Shown: in pieces, positions 45,213 through 50,228 of the stretch
How positions within the stretch are numbered: position 1 is the stretch's first letter
Layout: the number at the start of each line of letters is the position of its first letter
Assembly (NCBI GenBank): GCA_036267355.1
Contig: DATAWG010000005.1
Coordinates: 1 to 50,228, forward strand
Reading direction: 5' to 3'
DNA length: 50,228 nt
Source of the DNA: Pirellulales bacterium
Lineage (GTDB): Bacteria > Planctomycetota > Planctomycetia > Pirellulales > DATAWG01
Made by a program: the position numbers and the translations under genes
Notes under the pieces: model-generated
The model's database searches: none
What the model was told of the DNA's origin: nothing
The model's input: only the letters and a program-made list of their open reading frames with translations

Positions 45213-45386
45213 CGCGAAAGAGCACGGACTTGCTCTGTAGAAAACCTGGCGCGATTGTACCCCTCACGAAATCCATGCCATCCAACAGCCCACGATTTTG
45301 GCGTTTGTTGCACGCGAAGTGGGTACAGTCATAGTGCGCCGGACGAGGAGTTTTCTACAAAGCAGCACGGACTCCGAATTCGGCTT

Positions 45387-45962
45387 TCACGTCTTTGGCA
45401 AGTTCGCGTTGCTGGGTGGTTTTTCGGCCGGCGCGGCGGCGCGGAAAATGGTGATGCAGTTCGTGAATAGATAGGAATTCGGAACCAGGATTCGGCGGTC
45501 GGCAACTTCCAAGGTCGTATAACGCAAGTCGATATGAATCACTTCCCCTTCCAACGCGATATTCGAAAACACCGAGATTCGATCGCTGCGGCGAAATGGT
45601 TGGTACATCAAAATCAGCACGCCCGCCAACGCATTGGAGATGATGTCTTTCAATGCGAAGCCGACCGCGAAACCGGTCAGCCCCAGACCGGTCACCATGG
45701 CTGCGACATTCACGCCCAGCGTGCCAAGCGCCGTGACGACGCCGACCAACAGCAGCGAAACTTTGATCCCCCGCGTAACGATCCCCAGCGCGTCGCTCTC
45801 GATCAAGCGCGTCGATCCGAAGCGGCGCACCAATCGATCGAGCCCCGCCGCGATCAGCCAAAATGCCAACAATAGACCCGCGGCTGCCAAGATTTTCGGC
45901 ACATACAGCAGGGCTTGCGCTGTGACGGTCCGCCAGACTTGTTCGTTGAAGGTGAGAGGCAT
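45387..45962 (-). CDS. Small-conductance mechanosensitive channel (MscS), short form
   Basis: This is a protein of about 191 residues. Three hydrophobic helices come first (LYVPKILAAAGLLLAFWLIA; VSLLLVGVVTALGTLGV; then the pore-helix region MVTGLGLTGFAVGFALKDII, then SNALAGVLILMYQPFRRSDR). That last segment is the conserved Gly/Ala-rich TM3. The beta domain follows (EGEVIHIDLRYTTLEVADRR, then ILVPNSYLFTNCITIF). The alpha/beta C-terminal domain of the 286-residue E. coli MscS is missing, replaced by a short Ala/Pro-rich tail. I placed the start at the ATG at 45962 (AAGG five bases upstream); a GTG at 45968 is an alternative. Confidence 0.88.
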   Translation of the reverse strand: MPLTFNEQVWRTVTAQALLYVPKILAAAGLLLAFWLIAAGLDRLVRRFGSTRLIESDALGIVTRGIKVSLLLVGVVTALGTLGVNVAAMVTGLGLTGFAVGFALKDIISNALAGVLILMYQPFRRSDRISVFSNIALEGEVIHIDLRYTTLEVADRRILVPNSYLFTNCITIFRAAAPAEKPPSNANLPKT

Positions 45963-46236
45963 CGGCACCTTGGCACTCTTATCAGACGGTTCGCGATTGC
46001 GTCGAGCCCCAAATCAGGGCAATTTTACCGCAAGCGAAAATGGACCGCATTCGCCCGAACCTGTCAAGCATAATAGGCCGTGTGCGACAACTCGCGATCG
46101 TGATCCCGAGCAGCGGGCTCGCGCCGGGGTCGTCGCCAGGCGGCAGCCTCGGCGCCATAATCCTGTCCCTCGACCCACGCTCCCCGAATCGCCGCTGGAC
46201 TCGTAGAATCAAACGTCCGAGAAACGGAGCCGCCCT

Positions 46237-48135
46237 TTGACCAGCCGAACGCTTAGCTACCGCGATTGGGTCGCGCAGGTCGCGGCATTGGCCGGCGCGG
46301 TGCGCAAAATCGACAGGCTTGGGCAAGCGATGGGGCTACGTCCCGCGGCGGAGGCCGAGTGGCACGGCAACCTGTTTCAAAAGCTGCTGCCGCAACTCGC
46401 CGAGGAACCGTTTCTCGTCGTGGCCGTCACCGGCGGGACCAACACCGGCAAGAGCGCGATCTTCAATCATCTCGTCGGCAGCCGCACCAGCCTCGTCGAT
46501 CCAAACGCCACGCAGACGCGCCATCCGGTTTGCTCGGCCGCCAAAGCGTTCCTGGCCAACCACGCCCCGGAACTCGCCCGCGTGTTTGCCGACTTCGAAT
46601 TGCGCCCCTGGCATTCCGAACGCGATGCAGTCGACGACGGACCGGCGAATGCGCTGATCGTGCGGGAAGAGCCGGGCGGCACACAGCCCGAGCGATTGTT
46701 GCTGCTCGACACGCCCGACGTCGATGGCACGCTCAAGGAAAACTGGCGGCTTGCCGAAATCGTGCGCCATGCGGCCGACGTGCTGGTTTGCGTGCTGACA
46801 CAGCAAAAATACAACGACGCGGCGATCCGCGATTTCTTTCGTCCGGCCGCCGACGTGGATAAAACCGTTCTGGTCGTGTTCAACATGGTCAATCAGCCGG
46901 ACTCGCGGCGGCAACGCGAGGTTATCGCCGGCTGGCTGAAAACGTTTCGAGCCGCGACTGGCGTCGATCCGGTGCAGGCGTACGTCGCTCCTTGGGACGA
47001 GCCAGCCGTCGAAGCCAACCGTCTACATTTCTATCCGCTCACGCCCGGCGCGACCAACCCGCGGCAAGATCTCGCCGATTTGCAGTTCGACGCGATCAAG
47101 ATTCGCTCGTTTCGCGGCAGCTTGCGCGGAGTGCTCGATCCGGGGAAGGGTTTGCCGGCGTATCTGGCGATCCTCGAACGGCGAGCGCAGGAATATTCCC
47201 AGGCGCGCGACGTGCTTTGCCGCATGAACTACTCCGATCGACTCGATCTGCCGCCGTTTCCGCCTCGGCGATTGATGGACGAAATCTGGCGTTGGCTGGA
47301 GCCGCGCCGCACGCGGCTCGACCGGTTTGTGCACGGGGCCTATGCCGCGGGTTGGACCGCCGTGACCGCGGCAATCCGGAGCGCCCAAGCAGTTGCGTTG
47401 CGGCTGGCTGGCAGCATGCCGGCCGAAGCCGAGCCGGACGAAGCGACGCTGTTTCACCAGCGCGAGCGAGATTGCCTGCGAATCGCCGTCGCTCGATGGT
47501 TGGAACAGTTGAACGAATACCGCCGCATTGGCAGCGAATTACTTCGGACCGAGCTCGAGCGCGCTCTCGATGCTGTCGACCGGCAGCAACTGTTCGACGA
47601 GCTCGAAGCCCGGCATCGCATGATGCCGATGATCAGCGATTCGTCGCGGAAATTCATCCACGACGAACTGGATGCGTTCGAGCGGCAAAATCCGCGATTG
47701 GTGAAAACTCTCACCGCGGGCCTGCTGGCCGCCGCGGTTGCTCGGCCGGCGGCGAGCATCACGTTGGGCTACATGGGTGGCCACGCGTTCGATCAGTTGG
47801 CTTGGCATGTGGTGGTCAATTGGCTCACCGATTTTACGGCCGGGGCTGCGGGCGCAGCGGTCGGCGAAGCGGCAGCCCTGCAAACCGGCCAGATCGCACT
47901 GGTACCGCTGATCCGGCGGCTGTACGCACGGCTGTATAAGGAACGCACCGAGGTGCTATTCAATGAATTGAAGCAACTCGTGTTGGGGCCGACCCTCGAG
48001 CGCATCGACCGCTTCGCCAACGCGGCCAAGACCGACAATTTTTTCACCGCCGTGCGCGCGATCGACGAATTGCGGTCATCGTTGGCCACGGCCGAATCCG
48101 CCGCTGGCCCCGTCACGAATTCCGGCATTATTTAG
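46237..48135 (+). CDS. Large P-loop GTPase with C-terminal hydrophobic region (first of pair)
   Basis: This is a 632-residue protein with a TTG start. The GTPase domain has a clear P-loop (GGTNTGKS, residues 66-73) and a G3 motif (DTPDVDG, 158-164). The segment where G4 should lie reads VVFNMVNQPDS, so the usual NKxD is not present. A helical region follows. A Gly/Ala-rich stretch around residues 495-550 (LLAAAVARPAASITLGYMGG, GAAGAAVGEAAAL) could insert into or contact membrane. The layout is reminiscent of dynamin-like or YcjX/era-like membrane GTPases, but no family name is secure. The next gene, 47 bp downstream, encodes a related GTPase, so they are likely a pair. Confidence 0.75.
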   Translation: MTSRTLSYRDWVAQVAALAGAVRKIDRLGQAMGLRPAAEAEWHGNLFQKLLPQLAEEPFLVVAVTGGTNTGKSAIFNHLVGSRTSLVDPNATQTRHPVCSAAKAFLANHAPELARVFADFELRPWHSERDAVDDGPANALIVREEPGGTQPERLLLLDTPDVDGTLKENWRLAEIVRHAADVLVCVLTQQKYNDAAIRDFFRPAADVDKTVLVVFNMVNQPDSRRQREVIAGWLKTFRAATGVDPVQAYVAPWDEPAVEANRLHFYPLTPGATNPRQDLADLQFDAIKIRSFRGSLRGVLDPGKGLPAYLAILERRAQEYSQARDVLCRMNYSDRLDLPPFPPRRLMDEIWRWLEPRRTRLDRFVHGAYAAGWTAVTAAIRSAQAVALRLAGSMPAEAEPDEATLFHQRERDCLRIAVARWLEQLNEYRRIGSELLRTELERALDAVDRQQLFDELEARHRMMPMISDSSRKFIHDELDAFERQNPRLVKTLTAGLLAAAVARPAASITLGYMGGHAFDQLAWHVVVNWLTDFTAGAAGAAVGEAAALQTGQIALVPLIRRLYARLYKERTEVLFNELKQLVLGPTLERIDRFANAAKTDNFFTAVRAIDELRSSLATAESAAGPVTNSGII

Positions 48136-48182
48136 CGACGCACACAGCCCCGGGCCCTTTCATCCACCACCACGGAAATTGC

Positions 48183-50093
48183 GTGAGCGACTACGACGAA
48201 GATCAGCAATTGGCCGAATTCGATCGGCTGCTGGCGGCGATCAACGAATGGACTGCGCGGGCCCCGCACTGGCCGTCGTTCGCGAAGGCGGCGGCGATCT
48301 GGGCCCGCGTCGAACCGCGGCTCCGCGAATTGCAAAGCCGGCTCGACCGGGTGCTGGTCGTCGGCATCGTCGGCGGCACGGGAACCGGGAAAAGCACGCT
48401 CGTCAACGCGTTGGTCGGCACATGCGTGTCGCCGGCCAGCGATATTCAGCGGCCGACCACGACCCGGCCCGTCGTCGTTTGCCATCCCGATGTCGATGCG
48501 TCGTTTCTCAATGTTGGCCGGAGCGTCGCCGGATCCGACGCCACACCGACTCGAAGCGTCGGTGAACCCGACCGCGATGGACCTTCGCTCGCGGCGCCAT
48601 TCGAACTCACGAAGGTCGATGCGCCGCTGCTCGCGGGGATGATCCTGATCGACTGCCCGGACCCCGACACGCAGGGCGATGCGACGGAAGAAACCGCGAA
48701 CCGCAATCGGGATTTGTTGCGCCGCGTGTTGCCGCAATGCGACGTGATGCTGTTTGTCGCTACCGCGCAAAAGTACAAAACGGCCGCTGTCGCCGAAGAA
48801 GTTTTGGCGCATGCGCCCGGACGGCAAGTCGTGTTCGTCCAAACCCATGCAACCCGCGATCACGATATTCGCGCGGATTGGAGGCGGCAGTTGGAAGCGA
48901 TGGGCTTCATCGTGCCGCCTATGTTCTTGATCGATAGCGAGGAGGCGCTTGCCGCCCACGAGCGCGGCGAGCCGGCGATGCCCGCCTTGCAACAATTGCG
49001 GGAGTTTCTAAGAACCGAACTAGCCGCGCGAGCGCGGCATCGCATCCGCCGCGGCAACGCCCTCGATCTGGTCGCCTGGTGGCAGGCACGGGCGAGGCAA
49101 GAAGCCGAGAATCTGTGGCCCGCGGTCGCGGCGCTCGAGGCACGAATCGCCGTTGAAGAGGCTCGGCTTTCCGGTCAAGTGCGCGACCGTTTGGCGACCC
49201 GATGGCGTGCGAATCGGCAGTGGTGGCGACAATTGCTCTTCGAGCAAGCGACGCGGCGCTGGGGTAGCGGGCCCTTTGCCGCGTTCTTGCGGTTCGTCAA
49301 CCGGCCGCTCGCGCCGTGGCGGTCGTTTGCGCCGCTCACCCACGGATTTCTGTTAGGATCCGCGCTGACGCAGCAATCGCGTGGGCCAAGGCCAACGATG
49401 CCCGTCGTCGCCAATGGAGGGTCTCCAGATTCCGACGGTGATTGGACATCCGCCGCCGAGATTGGCATTAGCGAAGCCGATCTGGCGGAGGCGCGCAGCG
49501 TGCTCGCGCAGCAGGCGAATCGAGCGGGACTATCGGCGACGGATTCGGATGGCGACAATTCGGCTACGAGCGACGCGCAGCAAGTGGCGATCGGTTCGAT
49601 GATTCGGCAACTTGGCGGACGTGCGGCGGCAGCGGTCGATTTGGCGATCGAACGCAGGGTCGCCCGCTATGCAGGTCCGATCTTTCACGGCTTCTTGGAA
49701 GCCCTGTTCATCCTCTTGCTGGGCTTGCTTGTCGCACGCCTGGGCTGGAATTTTTTCTATGAATACACATGGCTCGGCAAGCCGCTGCTGGGACTGGATT
49801 ACCTCGTGTATGCGGCGATATGGCTGTTCGTTTGGGGTCTTTTCCTGCGCTGGCTATTGGCCATCCGAATGGAACGCGGCTGGCGGCGAGAGATTTCGGC
49901 ATTGGCCGAGAATTTGAATTGCCGCGAAATTGTCGGCCAATTATTTGCCGATTTTCGCCGTCCCGCCGCCCGAATCCGGCGACACGTTGCGGCACTCGAA
50001 GCGATCGATGCCCAGCGGCGCCAGCTTGGCGATCGAAGCGGCAGCGAGTCGAACGGCGACCGCGGCCGACTCGGCCGGCTGCGGCAGGAATGA
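48183..50093 (+). CDS. Large P-loop GTPase with C-terminal membrane helices (second of pair)
   Basis: This is a 636-residue protein with a GTG start. The P-loop is VGIVGGTGTGKSTLVNALVG (Gly64-Ser71) and the G3 equivalent is LIDCPDPDTQG (about 156-165). The G4 position has VVFVQTHATRDHD, a TxxD-like variant rather than NKxD. A long helical middle follows (about 240-420), then an acidic linker (about 415-465). Two membrane helices near the C-terminus follow (FLEALFILLLGLLVARLGW and LVYAAIWLFVWGLFLRWLLA), with a basic tail after them. Residues about 112-136 form an insertion between G1 and G3 (SVGEPDRDGPSLA). It is probably membrane-bound and cooperates with its upstream neighbour. Confidence 0.78.
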   Translation: MSDYDEDQQLAEFDRLLAAINEWTARAPHWPSFAKAAAIWARVEPRLRELQSRLDRVLVVGIVGGTGTGKSTLVNALVGTCVSPASDIQRPTTTRPVVVCHPDVDASFLNVGRSVAGSDATPTRSVGEPDRDGPSLAAPFELTKVDAPLLAGMILIDCPDPDTQGDATEETANRNRDLLRRVLPQCDVMLFVATAQKYKTAAVAEEVLAHAPGRQVVFVQTHATRDHDIRADWRRQLEAMGFIVPPMFLIDSEEALAAHERGEPAMPALQQLREFLRTELAARARHRIRRGNALDLVAWWQARARQEAENLWPAVAALEARIAVEEARLSGQVRDRLATRWRANRQWWRQLLFEQATRRWGSGPFAAFLRFVNRPLAPWRSFAPLTHGFLLGSALTQQSRGPRPTMPVVANGGSPDSDGDWTSAAEIGISEADLAEARSVLAQQANRAGLSATDSDGDNSATSDAQQVAIGSMIRQLGGRAAAAVDLAIERRVARYAGPIFHGFLEALFILLLGLLVARLGWNFFYEYTWLGKPLLGLDYLVYAAIWLFVWGLFLRWLLAIRMERGWRREISALAENLNCREIVGQLFADFRRPAARIRRHVAALEAIDAQRRQLGDRSGSESNGDRGRLGRLRQE

Positions 50094-50182
50094 GTCGTTA
50101 TGAAATGCCGGAAATCCGGTCGAGGGCGAAGCAACCGCCTCCGGTTTCAGGTCCGAACAATCGCCGCTCGCGAATTACGGCC

Positions 50183-50228
50183 ATGGACAAGTCGAAGCTG
50201 ATTCCTCAACCGGCGGCCGTGGCGATCT
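50183..50228 (+). CDS. Possible start of a further gene (truncated by window)
   Basis: An ATG 89 bp after the second GTPase opens a frame reading MDKSKLIPQPAAVAI that runs off the window. The span is too short to identify, and no strong ribosome site is seen before it. It may be the third gene of the same operon. Confidence 0.3.
   Translation, partial: MDKSKLIPQPAAVAI

Overview
The window looks like a chromosomal piece of a planctomycete, probably of the Pirellulales type. The DNA is GC-rich with long shadow ORFs opposite real genes. Shine-Dalgarno signals are only moderate. The envelope proteins are of planctomycete style (Cys/Gly-rich beta-barrel protein, Tat-exported DUF3500 protein, low-complexity exported proteins, single-haem cytochromes). 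The sigma factor has several helix-turn-helix domains ahead of the sigma core. The lineage call is an inference from protein style, not from a phylogenetic marker comparison.

Layout. 1-2.7 kb is accessory: a perfect hairpin, a small ribbon-helix-helix protein, a decayed IS1-type transposase and a membrane-anchored coiled-coil protein. 3.0-6.7 kb holds secreted or carbohydrate-active hypotheticals (a GH5-like cellulase-fold enzyme and a GH2-type sugar-binding domain). 6.8-9.2 kb holds trpB and trpA on the minus strand, separated by an inverted-repeat spacer. 9.4-15.1 kb (plus strand) holds mutM, a DUF3500 protein, thiO, a flavoprotein and a Nudix hydrolase. 15.1-18.0 kb holds a beta-barrel protein and a zinc-ribbon membrane protein. 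18.2-25.0 kb is a minus-strand run of accessory genes: ParB-like, holin-like, exported low-complexity protein, c-type cytochrome, papain-like protease, multi-domain cytochrome, and two hypotheticals. It is interrupted by repeats and a gene fragment.

25.4-43.3 kb is the transcription/translation core: a sigma-70 factor with a terminator; tRNA-Thr(TGT)-Tyr(GTA)-Gly(TCC)-Thr(GGT); tuf; tRNA-Trp(CCA); secE-nusG-rplK-rplA-rplJ-rplL-rpoB-rpoC. The tRNA-tuf order is the same as E. coli thrU-tyrU-glyT-thrT-tufB. The core is unusually invaded. Two tandem REP-like elements sit between rplK and rplA. About 960 bp holding a DUF433 antitoxin gene, a broken DUF5615 toxin gene and a further small ORF separates rpoB from rpoC.

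43.7-50.2 kb holds a pterin carbinolamine dehydratase, a BtuF-like cobalamin-binding protein, a short MscS channel, and two adjacent large P-loop GTPases with C-terminal hydrophobic segments.

Two dispersed repeat families link the regions. Family 1 has ends reading GGGGTCAGGCACAT / ATGAGCCAGACCCC (five copies). Family 2 has the core CCGAAGCGTAAGCGAGG (four full or partial copies). No RAYT transposase gene, CRISPR array or rRNA gene was found in the window.
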